Shown: positions 7,231 through 16,200 of the stretch, piece by piece
How the letters are laid out: each line of letters begins with the position of its first letter
Position numbering within the stretch: the stretch's first letter is position 1
Assembly (NCBI RefSeq): GCF_024519435.1
Contig: NZ_JALJRZ010000001.1
Coordinates: forward strand, 930,001 to 994,000
Length of the DNA stretch: 64,000 nt
DNA from: Terrabacter sp. Ter38
GTDB lineage: Bacteria > Actinomycetota > Actinomycetes > Actinomycetales > Dermatophilaceae
Reading direction: 5' to 3'
Notes under the pieces: generated by a model
Seen by the model: only the letters and a program-made list of their open reading frames with translations
Databases searched by the model: none
What the model was told of the DNA's origin: nothing
Position numbers and translations under genes: made by a program

Positions 7231-9372
7231 CTACCCCGCGGATTCCTTTGCCGCAGAACGGCTTTCGATGAGTTCTTGCGGATCGGCGCCGGCCAGGATG
7301 GCGAGGACGTCGCTGCCGTACTGGTCGAGCTTCCGCGCGCCGACGCCGCTGATGACCGACAGACCACCTTCGTCGGAGGGCGCGTGCTCGGCGATCGCGG
7401 TGAGCGTCGCGTCGGTGAAGACGACGAATGCCGGCACGCTCGCCTCGCGCGCGACGGCGCGGCGCCACGTGCGCAGCCGCTCGAACGTCTCCTCGTCGTA
7501 GGTGGGCGGACAGTCGTCGCAGCGGCCGGTCTTGCGCTGCGCCGCGGAGACGAGCTCGGCGCCACAGCCGCGGCAGTGCGCGAGCGGCGCCACCTTCGGC
7601 GCGGACCGCTTGGACCCGCCCGACCTCGCTTCGCTGCGCGCACCCTGGCCGAGGATGTCGGCCGCCGGCGCCAGGAACCGCGAGACGCGGCGCGTGGCCC
7701 GGGCTCCGGGCGTGCGGGCACCGGACCACGACAGGAAGAGCTGCTTGCGGGCGCGCGTGAGCCCGACGTAGAGCAGGCGCCGCTCCTCCTCGACAGCGTC
7801 GGGGCCCTCGGCCATCGAGATGGGCATGAGGCCGTCGGAGGCGCCGACCAGGAAGACGGTGTCCCACTCCAGGCCCTTGGCGGCGTGCAGGCTGGCGAGC
7901 GTCACGCCCTGCACGGTCGGGGCATGCTGCTCGGCCGCCCGCCGCTCGAGCTCGGCGACGAGCTCGGGCAGCCGGGCCTCCGGAGCCGCTGCGGCGATGT
8001 CGTCGGCGAGCGTCGCGAGCGCGGTCAGCGACTCCCACCGCTCACGGGTGGCCCCGCTACCGGACGGGGGCTCGTGCGACCAGCCCGCGCCGGTGATGAC
8101 GTCGCGGGTGATCTCACCGAGCGGCTTCTCGCCGTCGTCGCTCCGGGCGGCGCCGCGCAGGAGCAGGACGGCGTCGCGCACCTCCTTGCGGGCGAAGAAG
8201 CGGTCGCCACCCCGCACGAGGTAGGCAACCCCGGCGTCCGTGAGAGCCGACTCGAACGCCTCGGACTGGGCGTTGGTGCGAAAGAGGACGGCGATCTCGG
8301 CCGCCTCGTGGCCGCCCGCGACGAGCGTGCGGATACGGTCGGCGACCGCGGCAGCCTCAGCCGGGTCGTCGGGATGGCTCGTCAGCTCCGGCGCGGGACC
8401 CGGCTCGGACTGCGCGAGGAGGCGCACCGCCCCGTCGCGCGCCGCCTGGGTGCCCGACGCGACGATGGTGTTGGCGAGCCCGACGATCTGCGGTGTGGAG
8501 CGGTAGTTGCGCACGAGGCGCACGACCTGCGCGCCCGGGAACCGCTGGGGGAAACCGACGAGGTGTCGCGGGCTGGCCCCGGTGAAGGAGTAGATCGTCT
8601 GGGCCGGGTCGCCGACGACGCAGAGGTCCTTGCGCTCCCCCAGCCACTGGTCGAGGAGCCGCTGCTGGAGGTCGTTGACGTCCTGGTACTCGTCGACGAC
8701 GAACTGGCGGTACTGGCCGCGCACGGTGCGGGCGATGTCTTCGCGCTCGTCGAGGATGCCGACGGTCAGGAGCAGGACGTCCTCGAAGTCGATGACGCCG
8801 CGGCGCTGCTTGACGTCCTCGTACGCCTCGAAGAGGCGTGCCATGGCCGTGAGGTCGAGGCCCGGAGGCTCACGGCGCTGCTCACGCGCGCGGGCGGCGT
8901 ACGACTGCGGCGTCAGCAGGTTGACCTTGGCCCACTCGATCTCGGCGGCGAGGTCGCGGACGGTGGTGCGGTCGAACTGCATGCGCAGCCGGCTCGCGGC
9001 CTCGGCGACGGCCGCCGCCTTGTGGCTCATCACCTCGGGGGCCGCGCCGCCGATGGCCTGCGGCCAGAAGAAGTGCAGCTGCCGCAGCGCAGCGGCGTGG
9101 AACGTGCGGGCTTGGACGCCCTGCACCCCGAGCCCGCGCAGGCGCGTGCGCATCTCGCCCGCGGCGCGGGCCGTGAAGGTCAGCGCGAGCACCCGCTGCG
9201 GCTGCTGCGCACCCGAGTGGACGGCATACGCGATGCGGTGGGTGATGGCGCGCGTCTTGCCCGTGCCGGCACCCGCGAGGATGCACAGGGGGCCCGGCGG
9301 GGCCATCGCGACCTCGCGCTGCTCCGGGTCGAGCCCGGCGAGGATCTCGTCGGCGGACGGTACTGCGCTCAG
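7231..9372 (-). CDS. uvrD2: ATP-dependent DNA helicase UvrD2, SF1 with HRDC domain
   Basis: The protein has the N-terminal LAGLDPEQREVA, Walker A GAGTGKT, Walker B VDEYQDVN, GDPAQTIYSF, NYRST and the C-terminal helicase motifs. After these comes the UvrD2-specific four-cysteine module (CRGCG ... CDDC) and a C-terminal HRDC domain starting near SVISGVGARKLDQYG. UvrD2 is a 3'-5' helicase in genome maintenance, essential in mycobacteria. The conserved N-terminus extends upstream of the first ATG (9306), but no ATG, GTG or TTG is available there. A CTG at 9372 overlaps the ppk2 stop (CTGA) and gives the usual family length (713 aa). I annotate from that CTG; the ATG at 9306 would delete the Q-motif. 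Confidence 0.88.
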   Translation of the reverse strand: MSAVPSADEILAGLDPEQREVAMAPPGPLCILAGAGTGKTRAITHRIAYAVHSGAQQPQRVLALTFTARAAGEMRTRLRGLGVQGVQARTFHAAALRQLHFFWPQAIGGAAPEVMSHKAAAVAEAASRLRMQFDRTTVRDLAAEIEWAKVNLLTPQSYAARAREQRREPPGLDLTAMARLFEAYEDVKQRRGVIDFEDVLLLTVGILDEREDIARTVRGQYRQFVVDEYQDVNDLQQRLLDQWLGERKDLCVVGDPAQTIYSFTGASPRHLVGFPQRFPGAQVVRLVRNYRSTPQIVGLANTIVASGTQAARDGAVRLLAQSEPGPAPELTSHPDDPAEAAAVADRIRTLVAGGHEAAEIAVLFRTNAQSEAFESALTDAGVAYLVRGGDRFFARKEVRDAVLLLRGAARSDDGEKPLGEITRDVITGAGWSHEPPSGSGATRERWESLTALATLADDIAAAAPEARLPELVAELERRAAEQHAPTVQGVTLASLHAAKGLEWDTVFLVGASDGLMPISMAEGPDAVEEERRLLYVGLTRARKQLFLSWSGARTPGARATRRVSRFLAPAADILGQGARSEARSGGSKRSAPKVAPLAHCRGCGAELVSAAQRKTGRCDDCPPTYDEETFERLRTWRRAVAREASVPAFVVFTDATLTAIAEHAPSDEGGLSVISGVGARKLDQYGSDVLAILAGADPQELIESRSAAKESAG

Positions 9373-10208
9373 GAGCTATCACCCTTCGAGGTGGCCAGCA
9401 CGCTCGCGGCGTGGTCCGGCACGTAGTTCTGCTCGTGCTGCGGCGGGCGCTCGTAGCCACGCGGAGCGGGGCGCTCGGGCACGGGCGGCACGACGGGCGC
9501 CACCGCGGCGTGCGGGATGGAGCTGAGCAGGTGGTGCATGACGTTGACCCGCGAGCGCCGCTTGTCCTCCGACTCGACGACGTGCCACGGCGCCCAGTCG
9601 GTGCTCGTCGCGGCCATCATGACGTCCTTGGCCTCGGAGTAGTCCTCCCACCGGGTGATGGACTCGAGGTCCATCGGCGAGAGCTTCCACTGGCGCATGG
9701 GGTCCTTGGCGCGGCTGCGGAACCGGCGCTCCTGCTCGACGTCGGAGACGCTGAACCAGTACTTGCGCAGGACGACTCCGTCATCGACGAGCATCTGCTC
9801 GAAGAGCGGCGCCTGCTCGAGGAAGCGGGCGAACTGCTCGTCGGTGCAGAAGCCCATGACCCGCTCGACGCCGGCGCGGTTGTACCAGGACCGGTCGAAG
9901 AGCACGATCTCGCCGGCAGCGGGCAGGTGGGCGATGTAGCGCTGGAAGTACCACTGCGTCCTCTCGCGGTCGGTCGGCGCCGGGAGGGCCGCGATCCGGG
10001 CGACGCGAGGGCTGAGGTACTCGGTGATCCGCTTGATCGCCGACCCCTTGCCGGCGGCGTCACGCCCCTCGAAGACGACGACGACCCGCTGACCCGTCGC
10101 ACGCACCCACTCCTGGAACGCGACGAGCTCGGCCTGCAGTCGACGGACCTCGGTCTCGTAGACGTCGAGGTCCATCCTCGGGGATCGTTTTGCGCCGCGC
10201 TTGGCCAT
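9369..10208 (-). CDS. ppk2: Polyphosphate kinase 2 (PPK2 family)
   Basis: The 279-aa protein has the PPK2 Walker A GRDAAGKGSAIKRI, the lid arginines, and Walker B FDRSWYNRAGVERVMGF. It uses polyphosphate to phosphorylate nucleotides (or the reverse); the short single-domain form suits a nucleoside-diphosphate acceptor, but I cannot fix the class. A Pro/Glu-rich tail of ~40 residues follows the kinase domain. ATG 10208 has AAGGA 8 nt upstream. Its stop overlaps the likely CTG start of uvrD2, so the two are translationally coupled. In the mycobacterial locus I recall no ppk2 at this point, so it looks inserted between uvrD2 and mycoredoxin. Confidence 0.9.
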   Translation of the reverse strand: MAKRGAKRSPRMDLDVYETEVRRLQAELVAFQEWVRATGQRVVVVFEGRDAAGKGSAIKRITEYLSPRVARIAALPAPTDRERTQWYFQRYIAHLPAAGEIVLFDRSWYNRAGVERVMGFCTDEQFARFLEQAPLFEQMLVDDGVVLRKYWFSVSDVEQERRFRSRAKDPMRQWKLSPMDLESITRWEDYSEAKDVMMAATSTDWAPWHVVESEDKRRSRVNVMHHLLSSIPHAAVAPVVPPVPERPAPRGYERPPQHEQNYVPDHAASVLATSKGDSS

Positions 10209-10291
10209 GGGGTCATCCTTGCACCGAGGGACGACGCCCGTGGGAGCCGTCCCCACCACCACGCACGACGTCGCGACACGAGTAGGAACCG

Positions 10292-10561
10292 ATGCCCCAG
10301 TCCACGCAGGTCACGCCCGACGAGGGCTCGATCACGATGTTCACGACGACGTGGTGCGGCTACTGCACACGCCTCAAGGGCCAGCTGACCCGCGAGGGCG
10401 TGCCGTTCACCGAGATCGACCTCGAGGCCAATCCCGAGCACGTCGACTTCGTCGAGCACGTCAACGGCGGCAACCGCACGGTCCCGACCGTCGTCTTCCC
10501 CGACGGCTCGGCCGCGACGAACCCCTCGCTCGCCGAGGTCCGTTCGCGCCTCGCGAGCTGA
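10292..10561 (+). CDS. mrx1: Mycoredoxin (glutaredoxin-like)
   Basis: This 89-aa protein has the thioredoxin-fold active site CGYC (Cys22/Cys25), the cis-proline segment NRTVPTVVFPDGS and a C-terminal helix. Mycoredoxins reduce mycothiol mixed disulfides in actinobacteria. CGYC, the size and the location between uvrD2 and nudC match mycoredoxin-1 (Rv3198A type). It is divergent from ppk2, with about 80 nt between their starts, and converges on nudC. Confidence 0.88.
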   Translation: MPQSTQVTPDEGSITMFTTTWCGYCTRLKGQLTREGVPFTEIDLEANPEHVDFVEHVNGGNRTVPTVVFPDGSAATNPSLAEVRSRLAS

Positions 10562-10580
10562 CGGGTCGCACCGACCGGGC

Positions 10581-11603
10581 TCAGAAGCTCGTCCGCGTGC
10601 CCGGCTCGACGACGGACTCGACCGTCTGGCCCAGCCAGTGCTCGATGATCCGCTTGGCGATCGAGATGCCGCTCGGCGTGCGGATCGAGCCGTCGCGGAG
10701 CAGGTCGCGGTACTCCTCACGGCTCACCCAGCGCGCCTCGGCCATCTCGACGGGGTCGATCGTCAGCTCGGTCTCGCGCGTCGTCGCCTGGAAACCGATC
10801 ATCACCGACGAGGGGAACGGCCACGGCTGGTTGCCGAGGTAGCGCGCCGCCTCGACGGAGATGCCGACCTCCTCGGCGACCTCGCGGGCGACCGCGGACT
10901 CGAACGACTCCCCCGGCTCGACGAAGCCGGCGAGCACGGAGAAACGCCCCTCGGGCCAGTGCGCCCCCCGCCCCAGCAGCAGCCGGTCGTCGGGGTCGAC
11001 GACCGACATGATGACCGCCGGGTCGGTGCGCGGGTAGTGCTCGCTGCCCTCGCGCTCGCAGCGCCGCACCCAGCCACCCTGCCGGGGCTCGGTCGGCGCA
11101 CCGCAGCGTGGGCAGAAGCGGTGCGTCGCGTGCCAGTTGGCGAGCGCCAGCGCGGTGGTGAAGACGCCTGCGTCGCGGGGTGCGAGCGCCTCGCCGGCCT
11201 GCCGCAGGGTGAGCCAGCCGTCGGGCCGCCGGTCGGGGTCGTCGACCCCGTCTGCGTCGTCCGTCGAGACGACACCCACGTATGCCCTCCCGTCGCCGTC
11301 GCGACCGAGGTGCAGTCCGAGCCGGGCGTGGTCCTCGGGCTCGGGCGCGCGCAGGACGAGCGTCAGCCCGTCGTCACCGGCGCCCTCGGCGCCCGCTGCA
11401 CCTCCTGCACCTCCTGCACCGGCTGCACCGGCTGCACCGAGGGCCGACACCTGCATGCGGTCACCGCGGACCTCGGCGACCCGGGTCTGCGGGTCGTCGA
11501 GCAGCTCGGTGAGGACCTCGGGTCGCCGACGCTCGAGCGCCACCCGGTCCAGGGAGCTGCGCGAGAGCGCGAGGTCGGCCAGGGTCTCGTCCGTCACTGC
11601 CAC
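10581..11603 (-). CDS. nudC: NADH pyrophosphatase NudC
   Basis: The 340-aa enzyme has an N-terminal NUDIX-like domain, a zinc ribbon beginning CPRCGAPTEP, the NUDIX box GFVEPGESFESAVAREVAEEVGI in canonical spacing, and the NudC-specific NQPWPFPSS motif downstream. It hydrolyses NADH/NAD and can remove NAD caps from RNA. The fourth zinc cysteine is not evident after RRCEREGSEHYPR. An Ala/Gly run of ~20 residues, encoded by 9-bp repeats, is inserted in the N-terminal domain. GTG 11603 lies 7 nt after a TAGGGT -10, so the mRNA is probably leaderless; GTG 11597 is an alternative. Confidence 0.9.
   Translation of the reverse strand: MAVTDETLADLALSRSSLDRVALERRRPEVLTELLDDPQTRVAEVRGDRMQVSALGAAGAAGAGGAGGAAGAEGAGDDGLTLVLRAPEPEDHARLGLHLGRDGDGRAYVGVVSTDDADGVDDPDRRPDGWLTLRQAGEALAPRDAGVFTTALALANWHATHRFCPRCGAPTEPRQGGWVRRCEREGSEHYPRTDPAVIMSVVDPDDRLLLGRGAHWPEGRFSVLAGFVEPGESFESAVAREVAEEVGISVEAARYLGNQPWPFPSSVMIGFQATTRETELTIDPVEMAEARWVSREEYRDLLRDGSIRTPSGISIAKRIIEHWLGQTVESVVEPGTRTSF
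11396..11440. repeat. 9-bp tandem repeat inside nudC
   Basis: About five copies of TGCACCNNC (variants CTC, GGC, GAG) encode an Ala/Gly-rich insertion in the N-terminal domain of NudC. This is a likely length-variable site. Confidence 0.65.
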
Positions 11604-11610
11604 GCGACCC

Positions 11611-11616
11611 ACCCTA
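11611..11616 (-). promoter_or_regulatory. Leaderless -10 box for nudC
   Basis: TAGGGT ends 7 nt before GTG 11603, putting the transcription start at or next to the start codon. Confidence 0.5.
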
Positions 11617-11708
11617 GGCGGCGAGCCGGCGCCGGCGCCCGGGTGTCGAGCCTGCGGCGAACCGACCGGCGCGGGCGTCGCCTCCCACGCTCGGCGCGCC
11701 GCTCGACC

Positions 11709-11714
11709 TACGGT
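11709..11714 (+). promoter_or_regulatory. Leaderless -10 box for the APH-fold gene
   Basis: TACGGT ends 6 nt before GTG 11721. It is divergent from the nudC promoter, about 95 nt apart. Confidence 0.5.
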
Positions 11715-11720
11715 GGACCT

Positions 11721-13199
11721 GTGACGCGCAGCCCCCTCTTCCTCGCCGCCTTGGCGAGCTCGGCCGTGCCGGGCCTCGACCCGGTGACGGTGGAGGGTGT
11801 CCCGGGCCGTCCCGGCGACCTCTTCGAGATCGCCTACGTCCAGGACAGCCAGGACCGGCGCTGGGTCGTCAAGGCGCCGTGCACCTCGGCGGCCGGCGCG
11901 ATGCTCGACGACATCTCCGCGCTCTCCGGCCTGCTCGGGCGGCGGCTCGACGTGGCCATGCCGATGGTCCGCGGCTTCGCCCAGGTACCGGAGGGCCGAG
12001 CGGCCGTCTACCTGCGCGTCCCCGGTCGGCCCCTCGACTTCGCCGGGCTCCGCCCGGGCCCCCTGACGGCGGAGGTGGGTCGCACCCTCGCGCACATCCA
12101 CAACGTCGAGCACCTCCTCTACGAGGAGGCTGGGCGACCCACGTACGACGCCGAGGCCTACCGCCGCCGCCAGCTCTCCGAGCTCGACCGGGCCGCCGCG
12201 ACGGGGCACGTGCCCACCGGGCTCCTCACGCGTTGGGAGCACGCGCTCGAGGACGTCTCGCTGTGGCGCTTCGCCCCCAGCACCGTCCACGGCACCTTCA
12301 CCGGGGAGAACGTCCTCGCGTCGTTCGACGACGATGACGACTCGTCGAGCGGTCATGTGCGTGGCGTCCTGGCCTGGGAGGCCAGCCGCGTCGGCGACCC
12401 GGCGGACGACTTCGCCGAGCTCGCCCGTCTCGCGCCGGCCGAGACACTCGATGCCGTGCTCGAGGCCTACGCCGAGTCGCGCATCGAGCGACCCGACGTG
12501 CACCTCGTGCGCCGAGCCCGCCTCGCGGCCGAGATGGCGCCGTTGCGGACCCTGCTCCACGCTCTCGCCTCGGGGCAGCTCGACGTCGTCGAGCGCACGG
12601 CCGATGAGCTGCGCGCCCTCGACGGCCGGGTCGAGGACGACGACCGCCGTCACGCGCAGGAGGACGCCGAGCGCAGCGAGCGCACCCGACAGGCCCGGGT
12701 GCGCGCCGCCGCGGTCCTCGACCCCGACGACCCCGAGCGGCCTGAGCCCGAGTGGGACGCCACCCAGCCGCACGTGCCCTTCCCCATGCTCGGCGAGACA
12801 CAGGCCATCTCGATGACCTCCCTGCTCGACGAGCCGCAGGCCCCCGCCGACGAGACCGCCGACGAGACCGCCGACGAGACCGCCGGGGACGCCGAGTCGC
12901 CCACGCCGTCGCAGGAGACCTCGGATGCGGCGCCGGGTGACGTCGTCGTCGACGACGTGGCGCCGGGCCTCGGTCACGCGGCTGAGCCGGAACCGTCCCC
13001 GTGGCCCGACGAGACCGTCGAGGAGTCCCAGTCGGTCCCTCTGACGGCCGCGGACGCCGACGCGTCCACCTTCGAGATCGACGAGGTCGAGGCCCTGCCC
13101 GAGGACGCCGACGGCGTGCTCGACCTGCATGAGGGCGCCTCCGACTTCGTGCCGGTGGAGCACCGTCCCGACCACCCCGCCCACGACGCGCGGAGCTGA
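11721..13199 (+). CDS. APH-fold protein lacking catalytic aspartates (putative pseudokinase) with acidic tail
   Basis: The first ~310 residues follow the aminoglycoside-phosphotransferase fold: a Lys in WVVKAP (K51), a brenner-like VHGTFTGENVL (190-199) and VLAWEASRVGDPADDFAEL (216-234). Active APH enzymes have HGDxxxxN and a DxG/DW metal Asp. Here the catalytic Asp is Thr192 and the metal Asp is Ala218, so phosphotransfer should be lost although the fold and GDPADD remain. The last ~180 residues are acidic, low-complexity and contain three DETA repeats. The gene lies between nudC and adnB, where related actinobacteria also carry a poorly described phosphotransferase-like gene. A regulatory or scaffold role is inference. 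Confidence 0.7.
   Translation: MTRSPLFLAALASSAVPGLDPVTVEGVPGRPGDLFEIAYVQDSQDRRWVVKAPCTSAAGAMLDDISALSGLLGRRLDVAMPMVRGFAQVPEGRAAVYLRVPGRPLDFAGLRPGPLTAEVGRTLAHIHNVEHLLYEEAGRPTYDAEAYRRRQLSELDRAAATGHVPTGLLTRWEHALEDVSLWRFAPSTVHGTFTGENVLASFDDDDDSSSGHVRGVLAWEASRVGDPADDFAELARLAPAETLDAVLEAYAESRIERPDVHLVRRARLAAEMAPLRTLLHALASGQLDVVERTADELRALDGRVEDDDRRHAQEDAERSERTRQARVRAAAVLDPDDPERPEPEWDATQPHVPFPMLGETQAISMTSLLDEPQAPADETADETADETAGDAESPTPSQETSDAAPGDVVVDDVAPGLGHAAEPEPSPWPDETVEESQSVPLTAADADASTFEIDEVEALPEDADGVLDLHEGASDFVPVEHRPDHPAHDARS
12849..12884. repeat. 12-bp tandem repeat, three copies
   Basis: Three identical copies of GACGAGACCGCC encode DETA repeats in the acidic tail of the APH-fold protein. Confidence 0.9.
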
Positions 13200-13214
13200 C
13201 CGGCCCGGGCCGGT
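13199..13214. terminator. Palindrome between convergent genes
   Basis: The 16-bp perfect palindrome ACCGGCCCGGGCCGGT begins at the stop of the APH-fold gene and lies 48 nt from the adnB stop. It may act as a bidirectional terminator, although it has no loop or U-run. Confidence 0.35.
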
Positions 13215-13261
13215 GGGACGACGGGGCCACCCGGCCGGGACGGGACGCTCACCCGAGCGGG

Positions 13262-16200
13262 TTACTCGGGGAGGGTGCGGAGCAGGTCGACGAGGGCGGC
13301 CTCGCCCGGGAGGTCGGGACGCACCGTGACGCCCTCTCCCGCGTAGTAGAACGCCGCGTCGACGAGCGAGGGGTCGACACCGCGCAGCCGGGCGAAGGCG
13401 ACGGCATACGCCCCGAGCTGGAGGGCACGCACCGTCGCGTCGCGCCCGGTCGGCCTGGCACCCGTCTTCCAGTCGACGACCGTCCAACCGCCGTCGTCGC
13501 GGGGGAAGACGGCGTCGACCCGACCGCGGACGGCGATCCCGTCGATGACCGTCTCGATCGACAGCTCGATCTCCTCGGGGATGCGGTCGGCCCACTCGCT
13601 GGCGAGGAAGCGCTCCTTCATGGCGTCCAGGTCGCCGTCGTCGGCCGCCCCTTCGTCGGCGCTGCCGGGTAGGTCGAGCAGGTCGACGAACGCGGCGCGC
13701 GAGTAGTGCTCCTCGATCCACGCGTGGAAGGCTGTGCCCTGCCGCGCGGCGACGGCCGGCGGGCTCGGCATGGGGCGCCGCAAGGACATGGCGAACGCCT
13801 CTGCGTCCCGGGCCAGCGAGACGACCGCGGAGGCCGACAGGTGGCGCGGGACGTCGACGACGGACTCATCACGAGACCGTCGGGCCGCCTGCTCGGCGAG
13901 CAGGATGCGGAGGTCGTCGACGCGCGGATCGCCTTGCGGCACAGTGGGACCCGCGTCGACGAGGGTGGCGATCCGTCGGTGCGCGTCGAGCAGGCCGGCG
14001 CGCCTCTGCCCCATCGGGTCGTGCGGCCACAGCTGTGAGATCGGGACGGCCAGGTGCGGGTTGGTCGGTGCCGACGCCTGGCCCTTGTCGTCGAGGACCG
14101 GCTCGGGGTCCGGCGCCCAGGCGGTGCGCACGACGGACCCTGGCAGGGTCTCCTCGACCTCGGTCAGGAAGCGCGACGGCACCGACAGCGTCTTCTTCGC
14201 CGCACCCCAGAGATGGGTCGTCAGGAGCATCGAGGCGCGCGCACGGGTCAGCGCGACGTACGCGAGACGCCGCTCCTCGGCCACTGCATGCCGTCCGCCG
14301 TCGAGGACGAACGCGTCGATGGCGGCGCTCAGCGCCTTGCGGTCGGGCACGCCGCGCCAGTCGAGGTGCGGCAGGCCGGCACGGTCACCGCGCAGGTCGT
14401 AGGGCAGCGAGTCGAGCCCGATGAGCCAGCCCTTGTCCTTGACGTCCCCCGAGCAGGCGAATGCCGTGGGCTCGCTGTGGGCGACGGGCGCCACCGCGGT
14501 CGCGCCGTGCGCCGGGAAGACACCCTCGACGAGCGTCGGGACCGCGACGACGTCCCACTCGAGGCCCTTGGCCGCGTGCACGGTCAGGACCTGGACGGCG
14601 TCGGCGTCGGACTCGGTGTGGACGGCGTCGAGGCCGCGCTCCTGGTCGCGGGCGGCGTCGAGCCAGCTGAGGAAGCCGGACAGGGTCGGCCGGTCGGCGG
14701 TCGTGGCGTAGCGCGCCGCGACGTCGGCGAAGGCGTCGAGGTGCACGCGTGCGGTCGAGGCCGTGTGCTCGGGACGTGAGAGCACCTCGATGTCGAGCCC
14801 GATGGCGACCTCGGCCTCGGCGACGAGGTCGACGAGGGGCAGGGCCGTGAGCCGACGCAGCCGCCGCACGACGTCGCCCAGGTCGTGCAGCCGGGCCAGC
14901 GCCTCGTCGCCGATGCGGGCGCCGTCGCGCCCGGTCCAGCCGGGGCGAGGCAGGTCGTCGAGGGCCTCGACGAGCGTGGCGGTGTCTGCGCTGTCGGCCG
15001 CGAGGTCCGAGCCTCGGCGGTCGTCGGCTGACGCCTCGGCCTCATCGGCACTCGCCGCCTCCGTCACGCCGTCGTCCGCAGGAGCGGCGTCACCCGTGGG
15101 TGGCTCGCCTCCGGAGGTCCCCGACCCCGGCCTCCCCGGCGCGACGGTTGCGCCGGCCCCCGCCCGGTCGGGTGCGGTCGACGTGGGGGTCCCGGCTCGC
15201 GGCGTCCGCTGGTGCAGCTCACGCGCCCACGCCCACAGCCCGGCCAGGTCGGCCGCGCCGAGGCGCACGACTGGCCCGGTCAGCAGGCGCATCAGCTGGT
15301 CTCCGCGGCTGGGATCCTGCACCACCCACAGGGCGGCGACGAGGTCGCTGACCTCGGGCGTGACGAGCAGGCCACCGAGGCCGACGACCTCGACGGGCAG
15401 CTGGCGGCGGCGAAGCGCCTCGAGGACGACGGGGAAGGTCGAGCGCCGCCGGCACAGCACGGCGGCGCTGCGGCCGGTGCGCCGGCCGCTCGGGCTGAAC
15501 CAGTGCGCGGCGATCCAGGCGGCGAGGTGGTCGGCCTCCTCCTCGGCGGTCTCGAGTCGAGCCACCTCGATCGTCCCGACCCCCGCGCCGGGCCGCGGTC
15601 GCAGCGGCCGCACGTGCTCCGTCGCGAGCGGCGCGGCGACGGCGTTGGCCGCGTCGAGGATGACCGAGTCGTTGCGCCAGCTGGTCGACAGCGGCAGGAC
15701 GTCAGCGGGGCCCTCGTCGCCGCCGAACTCGGACGGGAAGCGCAGCAGCGTGGTCGCGCTCGCGCCGCGCCAGCCGTAGATCGACTGGTTGGGGTCGCCG
15801 ACGGCGGTGAGCGCCACCCCGGGGTGGTGGAAGAGCGAACGCAGCAGCTCGAGCTGCGCCTCCGACGTGTCTTGGAACTCGTCGAGCAGCACGGCCCGGA
15901 ACCGCTCGCGCTCGATCTCACCGACAGCCGGCACCGACCGGGTGAGCCGGGCCGCGATGGCCATCTGGTCGGCGAAGTCGAGGGACTCGCGCTCGCGCTT
16001 GAGGGCGAGGAAGGCCTCGACGATCGGCAGCACCGTGCGGCGCTCGCGCAGGACGGCGATCGCGTCTCGCGCGGCGGTGAGCGACCCCCGGCCCTCACCG
16101 TCGGGCAGGGCGTCGAGGCGCGTGAGCACGGCGTCGAGGTGGTCCATCACCTCGGCGGGCGTGCGCACGTGCTCTGCCATCTCGCCCGCGAGCGCCATGA

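Noticed and set aside
11604-13721. Continuation of the nudC frame upstream to 13721
   Set aside because: It is antisense to the APH-fold gene, has Arg/Gly-rich composition, and nudC has a -10 box and GTG at 11603.
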